Source: a bacterium
GTDB lineage: Bacteria; UBP14; UBA6098; B30-G16
Direction: 5' to 3'
Length of the DNA: 6,059 bases
NCBI GenBank assembly: GCA_003645115.1
Contig: QNEG01000108.1
Span: 1-6,059, forward strand
Part shown: piece after piece, positions 1 through 6,059 of the stretch
How positions within the stretch are numbered: the stretch's first letter is position 1
How the letters are laid out: every line of letters begins with the position of its first letter
Translations under genes and position numbers: made by a program
Notes under the pieces: model-generated
What the model saw: the letters and a program-made list of their open reading frames with translations, nothing else
Told to the model about the DNA's origin: nothing
Databases searched by the model: none

Positions 1-1437
1 ATCATAGACCGCTGATTTCAGTATTCTCTTTTTCACATAATCTTTTGCCTGCTCGAAATTATCGAATTTTTCTGGCACTATTTCAACCGCCTGAAGCACA
101 TAATATGCTCCCTGACTCTTTACCACATCGGGAATGGCGCCTTCGCCTTTTGTCATCACATATTCATTGACCAGTGTGCGAAGTCCTATTCCGGGTATAG
201 CCCCTTGGGGATTGACTTCGGGCGATTCGATTATTTCCAATCCGAATTTTTCTCCCGCCTTCTCGATACCTTCCTTAATGGCAAACTCGCGAACAGCTTG
301 CGCCAATCGGTCTAAACTATCTGCAGTCTCGAAACCGGGTTCTATGCGGAATAATATATGCTGAAGATGCCACATAGTATCTGCGGTGCCCGCCACGGTA
401 TCCTCGGATACTTCACAACCCAAACTCCTTATTATATGCCATCCGAATTGAGTCAGCACTGGTTCTGATATTTCACCGCTATCCAGTTGTGTAGCCACTT
501 CCTCGAATTCTGGCACCAGTTGTCCTCGCTCGAACCAACCCAATTCTCCACCCTGACGAGCGCTATTAATATCCTGCGAATATGCCTCCGCAAGCATCTC
601 GAAATCATCGCCAGCTTGAAGTTTCGCATATACACTATCCACATCCTTTTTCACCTCCACACTATCTCTTTTGGATGGTTCAAAAGGAATTTCGACATAT
701 TTATATTTTATGTAAGGTTCTTCCACCAGATTATCTTTATGCTGGTTATAATATTGTCGAAGTGCCTGTTCGGATGTATCCACATTTACCGGATATGTAT
801 CCGATTGGAATATCAGAAATTCTCCTCTCATACGAGTATTTTCGAATATGTATTGATCCATCGCCTCGGGCATAGTTACATAAGTGGCAGATGAAATCAA
901 TTCCTGTAGTTTCGTATATGGCAAATTGGATGCCACTGCTTGTTCTACCGGTCGCCAATCTACTGTCTGTTGATTTAGTAAATCGATATATTTTTGATAA
1001 TCGAATTGTCCCTCCTGGTTCTGGAATTGTGGTTGATTCCTCAACCATTCCGGTGGATTTCTTTTCAGTAATTGATAGACCTGTGTTCCAGTGTATCCAG
1101 CGGCGAGTTTCTTTTCGAATTCATATTTGAGAATAGTTCGATTTATCAGTGAGTGCCAGGCTTGTTCTCTCATATCCGCAGTTATGAATTCATTCACATT
1201 CTGTCCACGGTTGTAAGCATTTTGTATTTGGTTCTCGAATTCACGGGCATATTGGGAATATTCTATCTTATCTTTGTTATTTACCATAGCGATAATATTT
1301 TCGGACTCGGTCTTTCGCGCACCGGTGATATTCATTCCCCATTGAAATATTATCATACCGATAAACAATATCGCCACTATGAGAAATATTATACCCATCT
1401 TGTCTCTGAGTTTTTTCATAAAAATTGATTGTGCCAT
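1..1437 (-). CDS. PpiD/SurA-type periplasmic peptidyl-prolyl isomerase (foldase), C-terminus cut off by the window
   Basis: The reading frame is open for 479 codons from the ATG at 1437 down to base 1, with no stop, so the C-terminus is missing. Residues 14-34 form one hydrophobic segment after a basic start (KKLRDK), which predicts a protein anchored in the inner membrane with its bulk in the periplasm. Residues about 40-230 look like a SurA/PpiD N-terminal chaperone region rich in Gln, Asn and aromatic residues. Residues about 241-340 form a parvulin domain, shown by GGELGWF at 296-302, then FEEVATQLDSGEISEPV and FGWHII at 331-336. A second, weaker parvulin-like block starts at LQHILF (358-363) and ends near residue 455. 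The family helps newly exported proteins fold. The first parvulin domain has Tyr/Lys where active members have the HIL histidine, so chaperone action may matter more than catalysis. The start is set by AAGGAGG five bases upstream. E. coli PpiD is 623 residues, so a substantial part may lie outside. Family call is firm; PpiD versus SurA is less so. Confidence 0.9.
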   Translation of the reverse strand, partial: MAQSIFMKKLRDKMGIIFLIVAILFIGMIIFQWGMNITGARKTESENIIAMVNNKDKIEYSQYAREFENQIQNAYNRGQNVNEFITADMREQAWHSLINRTILKYEFEKKLAAGYTGTQVYQLLKRNPPEWLRNQPQFQNQEGQFDYQKYIDLLNQQTVDWRPVEQAVASNLPYTKLQELISSATYVTMPEAMDQYIFENTRMRGEFLIFQSDTYPVNVDTSEQALRQYYNQHKDNLVEEPYIKYKYVEIPFEPSKRDSVEVKKDVDSVYAKLQAGDDFEMLAEAYSQDINSARQGGELGWFERGQLVPEFEEVATQLDSGEISEPVLTQFGWHIIRSLGCEVSEDTVAGTADTMWHLQHILFRIEPGFETADSLDRLAQAVREFAIKEGIEKAGEKFGLEIIESPEVNPQGAIPGIGLRTLVNEYVMTKGEGAIPDVVKSQGAYYVLQAVEIVPEKFDNFEQAKDYVKKRILKSAVYD

Positions 1438-1442
1438 CGAAT

Positions 1443-1449
1443 CCTCCTT
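1443..1449 (-). promoter_or_regulatory. Strong ribosome binding site of the foldase gene
   Basis: On the minus strand this reads AAGGAGG, five bases before the ATG at 1437. It favours that ATG over the in-frame Met at residue 7, which has no such site at the right distance. Confidence 0.8.
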
Positions 1450-1488
1450 AATTATCCAGTGGATTGTAGTCGTATGTTAAAGTTGTTT

Positions 1489-1517
1489 AAAATATGCCAC
1501 ATATTTCAAATATACAA
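1489..1517 (-). promoter_or_regulatory. Possible sigma-70-like promoter for the foldase gene
   Basis: On the minus strand TTGTAT (1517-1512) is followed after 17 bases by TATTTT (1494-1489). This would give a 5' leader of roughly 45 bases before the foldase ATG. The boxes are imperfect and the region is AT-rich, so a chance match is quite possible. The main support is position: the gene is divergently transcribed and must have a promoter in this gap. Confidence 0.35.
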
Positions 1518-1579
1518 GCTAAATAAAATCATTAGAGTTTCCAAATAAAAAGTTGAAAAAAACTTTATTCCGATTATTC

Positions 1580-1608
1580 TTGACTGATTAGCTCTATAAA
1601 CCTATTAT
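1580..1608 (+). promoter_or_regulatory. Probable sigma-70-like promoter for the smg-to-response-regulator cluster
   Basis: TTGACT (1580-1585) is followed after exactly 17 bases by TATTAT (1603-1608), a good match to the housekeeping consensus. The stretch just upstream (about 1540-1568) is rich in A-tracts and could act as an UP-like element. Transcription would begin near 1615, leaving a leader of about 30 bases. A perfect TATAAT also lies at 1611-1616, but the matching -35 position (TTAGCT at 1588-1593) is poor; it could be an alternative -10. This is the only good promoter seen before the five close-packed plus-strand genes. Confidence 0.6.
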
Positions 1609-1646
1609 ATTATAATGTTTATTCAAAAGCACGAGGTGAGAAAGAA

Positions 1647-2108
1647 ATGGGAGTATTTTCTATATCCGATGGTTCATTGATAGATATTATACTCTATTTT
1701 GCCGAACAAGCAGAAAAGGGTGATGAAACCGGAAGTCCAAATGAAATAAGAAAGGAACTAATAACCAAAGGATATAAACCTGTTCAAATCGATAGTGCGT
1801 TCTCTCTATTCAAAAGAAAAGTGAAAGATAGAGTTTCTTTGGGTTCGGTTCGGATTTTTTCTGAGGAAGAATTGGAAAATTTTTCCGATGATGCTAAGGC
1901 ACTGTTGATTCGACTACATCGACTGGGATTGTTGTCACCAGAACAAACAGAACTTATACTTATGCGAGTTTCATTACTTTCAGAAACAGAATTTTCACTG
2001 GAGGAGTTGAAAATTATGGTAGCTATGATGTTGAACCAGCCACCATATAAACATCTACCAACCGGTTTCTTTGTCCCGAATGACCGGGAAGATGATATAG
2101 AAAATTAA
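1647..2108 (+). CDS. smg: Smg/DUF494 family protein
   Basis: This 153-residue soluble protein has no signal peptide or membrane segment. It resembles E. coli Smg from memory. Residues 69-80 (RIFSEEELENFS) match the family's RIYTPEE segment. Residues 81-130 then follow the same pattern, a helical stretch with LLIRLHRLGLLSPEQTELI and a final EFSLEELKIMVAMMLNQ. The N-terminal part (about 9-60) fits the family's opening helices, here with about ten extra residues before LIDIILYFAE. The protein has no established biochemical function, and none is claimed here. The start is supported by GAGGTGAG at 1633-1640, seven or so bases upstream. It is the first gene after the probable promoter, and the next gene begins about ten bases after its stop. 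The symbol reflects family membership, not proven equivalence to the E. coli gene, which sits beside dprA, a neighbour absent here. Confidence 0.82.
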   Translation: MGVFSISDGSLIDIILYFAEQAEKGDETGSPNEIRKELITKGYKPVQIDSAFSLFKRKVKDRVSLGSVRIFSEEELENFSDDAKALLIRLHRLGLLSPEQTELILMRVSLLSETEFSLEELKIMVAMMLNQPPYKHLPTGFFVPNDREDDIEN

Positions 2109-2109
2109 T

Positions 2110-2115
2110 GGAGGT
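2110..2115 (+). promoter_or_regulatory. Ribosome binding site that decides between two adjacent ATG starts
   Basis: GGAGGT lies two bases before the ATG at 2118 but five bases before the ATG at 2121. Five bases matches the spacing used by the foldase and kinase genes in this window, so the second ATG is the likelier start of the beta-barrel gene. Confidence 0.65.
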
Positions 2116-2117
2116 AT

Positions 2118-3077
2118 ATGATGAGAACATCAGGATGGATATCGGCAATTATTTTATGCCTGATTGGTTGGGCATATCCACAATGGAACTATGTTCCGCC
2201 GGGAACTACTCCGTTGAATAAAATGAATTTTCTATATTACACTGAAAGCGGAATTCCACCTCGACATATTCACCCTCGAGTAGGATTATACTACTGGTAT
2301 TATTCAGGTTCGGAATTTTTCGATGACGACTGGAACCGCCAGGATGATGACCTGACTTATTCTGAATATTGGGTAGTGCCCACATTCTCATTTGGTGCCG
2401 GTGATGTAGTAGAATTCGGTATGGCATTCCCTATATTGAATCAGAAAGTGGAATCAGAAAATTCCTGGTATGGCACATATTCGATGAAAGGCTCCGGAAT
2501 AGGTGATATGTTTCTTTGGTTGAAAACAGCGGTGACGCAAAATCCGCACTTTGGAATCCGCACTGCGGTAAAATTGCCTATCGGTGATGATAATTTTGGA
2601 CAAGAAACCATACCACTCGGAACAGGACAAACCGACCTGGATATGGGTTTTTTCTTCTCGTATTATCCGGAAAAGATGGGTTTCCTATGCGATGTGGCAG
2701 TCGGATATACACTTCGATTTCCCAAGGATATAGATACAATCACTGTATTTGTAATCGAGGATAATTTACATTTCTATCAGGATGGTAGATACGATCCGGG
2801 CGACGAGGGAAGATTGCAACTTTATATCGGCGGTATGCCTGTGGAGGGTTTCGGGATTTTGTTCGGCGGCGATGGATTTATTTCTATGAATGACCGTTTC
2901 GAGGGCGAGGAAGGCACCAAGACTTTCAGGATGTCCTCTATGTTGGGATTGAGAATGTTCTATAGGACACCGTTCGGACTTCGCACCGATGCTGGAATTA
3001 AATTCGATGTAGCAGGAAAATCCTATCCTGCGGGACTCGGATTTGTCCTCGGCGCAAGTTTCGAACCTAAATTTTAA
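2118..3077 (+). CDS. Predicted secreted outer-membrane beta-barrel protein, function unknown
   Basis: The frame encodes 319 residues from the first ATG, or 318 from the better-spaced ATG at 2121. An N-terminal signal peptide is clear: MMRTSG, a hydrophobic run WISAIILCLIG, and a plausible signal peptidase I site after GWA (residue 19). The mature part is rich in Gly, Phe, Tyr and Trp, with alternating short strands and acidic loops (for example FFDDDWNRQDDD at 67-78), and ends in FEPKF. A terminal Phe on an amphipathic strand is the usual BAM recognition signal for outer-membrane barrels. The segment RTAVKLPIGDD (148-158) followed by IPLGTGQTDLDMG (165-177) resembles proteins annotated as MetA-pathway phenol degradation-like or general transporter barrels (PF13557-like). 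That resemblance is from memory and is weak, and no substrate can be assigned. Its place opposite a periplasmic foldase suits an envelope protein, but no direct link is shown. Confidence 0.75.
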   Translation: MMRTSGWISAIILCLIGWAYPQWNYVPPGTTPLNKMNFLYYTESGIPPRHIHPRVGLYYWYYSGSEFFDDDWNRQDDDLTYSEYWVVPTFSFGAGDVVEFGMAFPILNQKVESENSWYGTYSMKGSGIGDMFLWLKTAVTQNPHFGIRTAVKLPIGDDNFGQETIPLGTGQTDLDMGFFFSYYPEKMGFLCDVAVGYTLRFPKDIDTITVFVIEDNLHFYQDGRYDPGDEGRLQLYIGGMPVEGFGILFGGDGFISMNDRFEGEEGTKTFRMSSMLGLRMFYRTPFGLRTDAGIKFDVAGKSYPAGLGFVLGASFEPKF

Positions 3078-3089
3078 ATTGCTAATATT

Positions 3090-3434
3090 ATGCACGAATA
3101 CGCTATTGCAAAAGGTATAGTAAATGTGGTTCTATCAACTATGGAGGGAAGAGATTCCCGTGTCACCAAAGTTTGGGTTAAGGCGGGGGTTGCTCGAGCT
3201 ATTGTCCCAGAGGCTCTGGATTTCTCTTTCGATGTGATAAAAAAGAAACATAATAATATGAGAGATTCCGAATTGAAATTGACCATAGTTCCCATACAGG
3301 GAATATGCAATCGATGTGGGGAAAAGTTTACTATAGAAGAAGTCATAGGTATTTGTCCCAAATGTAATAGCTCGAATATAAATTTTTCCACTGGCAATGA
3401 ATTATTCGTGGAAAAAATCGAAGTAGAAATATAA
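3090..3434 (+). CDS. hypA: HypA, nickel metallochaperone for [NiFe]-hydrogenase maturation
   Basis: This is a complete 114-residue protein, the usual length for HypA. It begins with MHE, where the amino terminus and His2 bind nickel, and carries the zinc site C73-X2-C76-X12-C89-X2-C92. The ending TGNELFVEKIEVEI is typical of the family, as is the EALDFSFDVI stretch at 41-50. HypA passes nickel, with HypB, to the hydrogenase large subunit in the cytoplasm; in some bacteria it also serves urease. No hypB, other hyp gene or hydrogenase gene is visible nearby, so the target enzyme cannot be named. The gene starts 12 bases after the barrel gene stop and has no recognisable Shine-Dalgarno site, unlike its neighbours, so its translation may depend on coupling to the upstream gene. 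The MHE motif makes this start secure. Confidence 0.95.
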   Translation: MHEYAIAKGIVNVVLSTMEGRDSRVTKVWVKAGVARAIVPEALDFSFDVIKKKHNNMRDSELKLTIVPIQGICNRCGEKFTIEEVIGICPKCNSSNINFSTGNELFVEKIEVEI

Positions 3435-3448
3435 AATGGAGATATGTT

Positions 3449-5053
3449 ATGGCAGAAGTATTGGTAAAAATATTAGATGTGGTTTCTCGATTGAGAAATG
3501 CGAGGACTTTTCAGGAAAAAATGGGTTTAATCGCCGAAGGTATCGGTGCCTGTGGCTGGACTTATGTCCATCTGTATGTGTTCGATAGAGATAGGCAGGA
3601 GGTGAAATCAGCTGCATATTGGGGTATCGATGAAGAAGGAAGAAGGTATCTGGAAGCTAATAGAATGACTCTGAAGGAAATAGAGACCATATTGATGAAC
3701 CCGCGATTCGAACAATTTAAAATTGGCAGATGTTATTATATCCCGCATACAGTAGATGATGAATGGGTGTCAGAGTTACGTTCTTCTGGATGGACTCCAG
3801 CCGAGAAAGAAAAACATCAGGAAAATGCTTGGCATCCCGAGGATATGCTATTTATACCGCTATATGGATTTGGTGGCAAGGTTGTTGGTCTGGTTTCAGT
3901 GGATGAACCCGATGATGGCAAAGTCCCTACAGAACAATCTCTTCGACCAGTAGAATTATTTGTAGATTATGCAGTAGCTTTTATCGAGGAAAGTGAATTT
4001 AAAAGTTATCTGTCAAAATCTCGAAATGTCCTCTCGGAAGTGTTTAATCTTTCCCCCGCCGCAATCGTAGTTTCCGATGAAAGAGATAAAATTATACATA
4101 TAAATCCCGCTGCAGAGAAAGTTTTCGGGTTCGGACAGGATGAACTTATTGGGAAGGATACTTCATTTCTATTCGCCAAAAGTGAAAACTTGCAGAAGGT
4201 TTTGGATGCCAGAGAGAATGGTAATTTTAAAGGCGAGGTGCTACTTAAACGGAAAGGTGATAAAGAATTCTGGGGATATGTAGTGGATGTGCCGGTGAAA
4301 AGTTTTGCCGGACAGGTGGAAAGTTATTTGCTTATGGCACTCGATATCACCGAGACAAAAAACTTGCAATATTATCTCATTCGAGCGGAAAAACTCGCCG
4401 GTATTGGCGTGTTGGCATCGGGGATAGCTCACGAATTGAATAATCCTCTATATGGAATACTCGGGTTGGCGGAAGCCACACTGGAGGAAAACGATATAGA
4501 TATGGTTCACGAATATGCTAACGATATAGTGGAATACGCTCGCGAAGCAGCCGAAATTGTTAAGGATTTGGCAGGATATTCATATTCCTCCCAAATGGAA
4601 ACCGCATCCACTGTAAATCCTAATTTAGCTATGCAGAACGCATTGAAAATGATTTCCAGATTGGGCAAATTGAATAATATAGAAGTAGTTGAAGATTATG
4701 GAGACCTCGATGAAATCAATGCCAGCACCAGTGAACTGCAACAGGTGTTCGTAAATCTGATTACCAATGCAATCGATTCTATGCCAGAAGGCGGGACATT
4801 GACTATACAAACTCGCGAAGTGGGAGATTTCGTGGAGGCGCGAGTATCAGACACCGGTTCGGGTATCCCCACTAAACACAGGACACATATTTTCGAACCA
4901 TTTTTTACCACTAAACCTGTCGGTGAGGGGACAGGACTCGGATTGTATATTTGCTATCGGATAGTGAATAAATATAAAGGTGCTATCGATTTTGAGGAAA
5001 ATGAACAGGGCGGGACTACTTTTATCGTAAAATTCCCGCTAAAACAGGAATGA
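3449..5053 (+). CDS. Soluble GAF-PAS sensor histidine kinase
   Basis: The 534-residue protein has no membrane segment or signal peptide and should act in the cytoplasm. Domains in order: a GAF-like domain at about 18-182, ending with GKVVGLVSVDEPDDGKVPT (143-161), a common GAF signature; a short helical linker; a PAS domain at about 192-303, with AIVVSDERDKIIHINPAAEK and closing MALDITETK; a dimerisation domain with the phosphorylated His at 328 (GIAHELNNPL); and an ATPase domain at about 425-532. The ATPase has the N box (N436, N440), G1 box DTGSGIP (468-474), F box FEPFFTTKP (482-490) and G2 box GEGTGLGLY (492-500), all intact, so it should be active. The signal sensed is unknown; GAF and PAS domains can bind small ligands, haem or flavin. 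GGAGAT five bases before the ATG supports this start. The next gene starts four bases after the stop and encodes a response regulator, its likely partner. Confidence 0.93.
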   Translation: MAEVLVKILDVVSRLRNARTFQEKMGLIAEGIGACGWTYVHLYVFDRDRQEVKSAAYWGIDEEGRRYLEANRMTLKEIETILMNPRFEQFKIGRCYYIPHTVDDEWVSELRSSGWTPAEKEKHQENAWHPEDMLFIPLYGFGGKVVGLVSVDEPDDGKVPTEQSLRPVELFVDYAVAFIEESEFKSYLSKSRNVLSEVFNLSPAAIVVSDERDKIIHINPAAEKVFGFGQDELIGKDTSFLFAKSENLQKVLDARENGNFKGEVLLKRKGDKEFWGYVVDVPVKSFAGQVESYLLMALDITETKNLQYYLIRAEKLAGIGVLASGIAHELNNPLYGILGLAEATLEENDIDMVHEYANDIVEYAREAAEIVKDLAGYSYSSQMETASTVNPNLAMQNALKMISRLGKLNNIEVVEDYGDLDEINASTSELQQVFVNLITNAIDSMPEGGTLTIQTREVGDFVEARVSDTGSGIPTKHRTHIFEPFFTTKPVGEGTGLGLYICYRIVNKYKGAIDFEENEQGGTTFIVKFPLKQE

Positions 5054-5057
5054 TAAT

Positions 5058-6059
5058 ATGAATCAACAAGCAGACAAAACTACCGAATCTCTGCCAGTCG
5101 AACCTGCTACTATCGTGGTGGTCGATGATGAACAGAGAATAAGAAAAGTTCTTTCGCTACAATTGGAAAAGGCAGGATATAATGTAATCTCACTGGATAA
5201 CGGCAAACAAGCGATGGAACTGGTTGGACAATTGGAAGTAGATGTGGTAATCACCGATATCCGAATGCCGAATGTTACCGGAGACCAAGTCCTGAAATAT
5301 GTGAAATCACACTCGCCCACTATCCCTGTAGTTATGCTTACCGGAGTGGTCGATGTAGAAACCGCAGTGAATATTATGAAAGCAGGCGCATACGATTATC
5401 TGGTGAAACCGGTAAAGCGCGAGGAGTTATTGGTAACCGTCCATCGCGCAGTGCAATATAGAAATATCGTCCTTCGCAATATTAGACTTCAAGAGGAAAA
5501 TATTCGCTATCAGCGTGATTTGGAACAAAAGGTTCGCGAACGGACTCGTGAATTGGCTCGAGCACTGGCGCACTTGCGAGAAGTCCATATGGATACTGTG
5601 AAGATACTGGCAAGCGCTATCGAGGAGAAAGACCCATATATGAGAGGACATTCCAATCGTGTCAGGATACTGGCTGCAGAAATGGCTCGAAGATTGGGAT
5701 ATAAAGAGATGGAAATCGAGCGGATAGAATATGGCGCACTATTGCACGATATTGGGAAAATCGCTATCGACCAGAGAATATTGGATAAACCAGGTCCACT
5801 TACCGATGAGGAACATAAAATAATTCAGGAACATCCGATTATCGGTGAGAGAATAATCGCTAAAGTCAGTTTCTTTGCGGATATCGCTCCTATGGTCCGA
5901 TGGCATCACGAACGATGGGATGGTCTCGGCTATCCCGATGGTATTAAGTCGGATAATATACCAGTCCCAGTAAGGATACTCAATCTGGTGGATGCATTCG
6001 ATGCGATGACCAGCGATAGACCATATAGAAAGGCATTGCCATTGGAACGAGTGATAAAT
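5058..6059 (+). CDS. Response regulator with HD-GYP output domain (cyclic di-GMP phosphodiesterase, RpfG-like), C-terminus cut off by the window
   Basis: The frame is open for 334 codons to the last base. Residues about 17-133 form a receiver domain with the acidic pair D23/D24, phosphoacceptor D67 (ITDIRMP), T95 and K117 (KP). A charged helix at about 138-178, probably a coiled coil, links it to an HD-GYP domain from about 175. Conserved residues there include H198 (RGHSNRV), the HD pair H230/D231 in HDIGK, H259 (EHPIIGE), H283/H284 in HHERWDGLGYPDG with GYP at 291-293, and DAFDAMTSDRPYR (312-324). Such domains hydrolyse cyclic di-GMP to pGpG or GMP. All metal-binding and signature residues visible are intact, so activity is expected, presumably controlled by phosphorylation from the preceding kinase. 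Only the final helices are missing. The start has just a weak AGGA site (5046-5049) inside the kinase gene, which suggests translational coupling. A longer C-terminal extension beyond the window is possible. Confidence 0.93.
   Translation, partial: MNQQADKTTESLPVEPATIVVVDDEQRIRKVLSLQLEKAGYNVISLDNGKQAMELVGQLEVDVVITDIRMPNVTGDQVLKYVKSHSPTIPVVMLTGVVDVETAVNIMKAGAYDYLVKPVKREELLVTVHRAVQYRNIVLRNIRLQEENIRYQRDLEQKVRERTRELARALAHLREVHMDTVKILASAIEEKDPYMRGHSNRVRILAAEMARRLGYKEMEIERIEYGALLHDIGKIAIDQRILDKPGPLTDEEHKIIQEHPIIGERIIAKVSFFADIAPMVRWHHERWDGLGYPDGIKSDNIPVPVRILNLVDAFDAMTSDRPYRKALPLERVIN

Noticed and set aside
134..1428. Several plus-strand open frames of 79 to 135 codons
   Set aside because: They lie antisense to the continuous 479-codon foldase frame, have no recognisable protein pattern and lack good ribosome binding sites. 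They are shadow frames.
1549..1566. Small inverted repeat AAAGTT-GAAAAA-AACTTT
   Set aside because: A six-pair AT-rich stem is too weak for a terminator or a convincing operator and is expected by chance in such a region.
2118..2180. Possible lipoprotein signal around Cys14 of the barrel protein
   Set aside because: The residue before the Cys is Leu within the middle of the hydrophobic run, which does not fit a lipobox. A signal peptidase I site after residue 19 fits better.
2206..3397. Minus-strand open frames opposite the barrel and hypA genes
   Set aside because: They are antisense to well-supported genes, low in recognisable motifs and explained by codon use on the plus strand.
5063..5651. 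Minus-strand open frames of 74 and 85 codons at the right end
   Set aside because: They lie opposite the receiver domain and linker of the response regulator, whose motifs are unmistakable.
1..6059. CRISPR array, insertion sequence, tRNA or phage-like content
   Set aside because: No spaced direct repeats, transposase-like frames, terminal inverted repeats or cloverleaf-like segments were seen on reading the window.

Overview
The window reads as ordinary chromosome from a Gram-negative (two-membrane) bacterium. It has a membrane-anchored periplasmic foldase, a secreted protein that looks like an outer-membrane beta-barrel ending in Phe, and a [NiFe]-enzyme maturation factor. The DNA is moderately AT-rich by eye, uses many ATA, AGA and CGA codons, and most genes have good Shine-Dalgarno sites. 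The lineage cannot be fixed from the sequence. The mix of genes would fit an uncultured FCB-related or similar candidate phylum, but that is only an impression. The clear Shine-Dalgarno sites argue mildly against Bacteroidota proper.

Layout: a minus-strand gene fills 1-1437 and runs off the left edge. It encodes a PpiD/SurA-type peptidyl-prolyl isomerase, of which 479 codons are present. A gap of about 210 bases (1438-1646) separates it from a divergent plus-strand cluster and holds a probable promoter for each direction. Five plus-strand genes follow with gaps of only 4 to 14 bases, so they are probably one transcription unit: an Smg/DUF494 protein (1647-2108), a predicted outer-membrane beta-barrel (2118 or 2121 to 3077), hypA (3090-3434), a soluble GAF-PAS histidine kinase (3449-5053), and a response regulator with an HD-GYP output domain (5058 to the right edge, 334 codons present).

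How they may work together: the last two genes form a natural pair. A cytoplasmic sensor kinase would phosphorylate a regulator whose output is hydrolysis of cyclic di-GMP. The upstream genes deal with envelope biogenesis (foldase, beta-barrel), nickel delivery to hydrogenase (HypA) and an unassigned role (Smg). No mobile element, CRISPR array, RNA gene or convincing terminator was seen. The least explained parts are the unassigned beta-barrel, the Smg protein, and a hypA placed away from any other hyp gene and directly before a c-di-GMP two-component pair.
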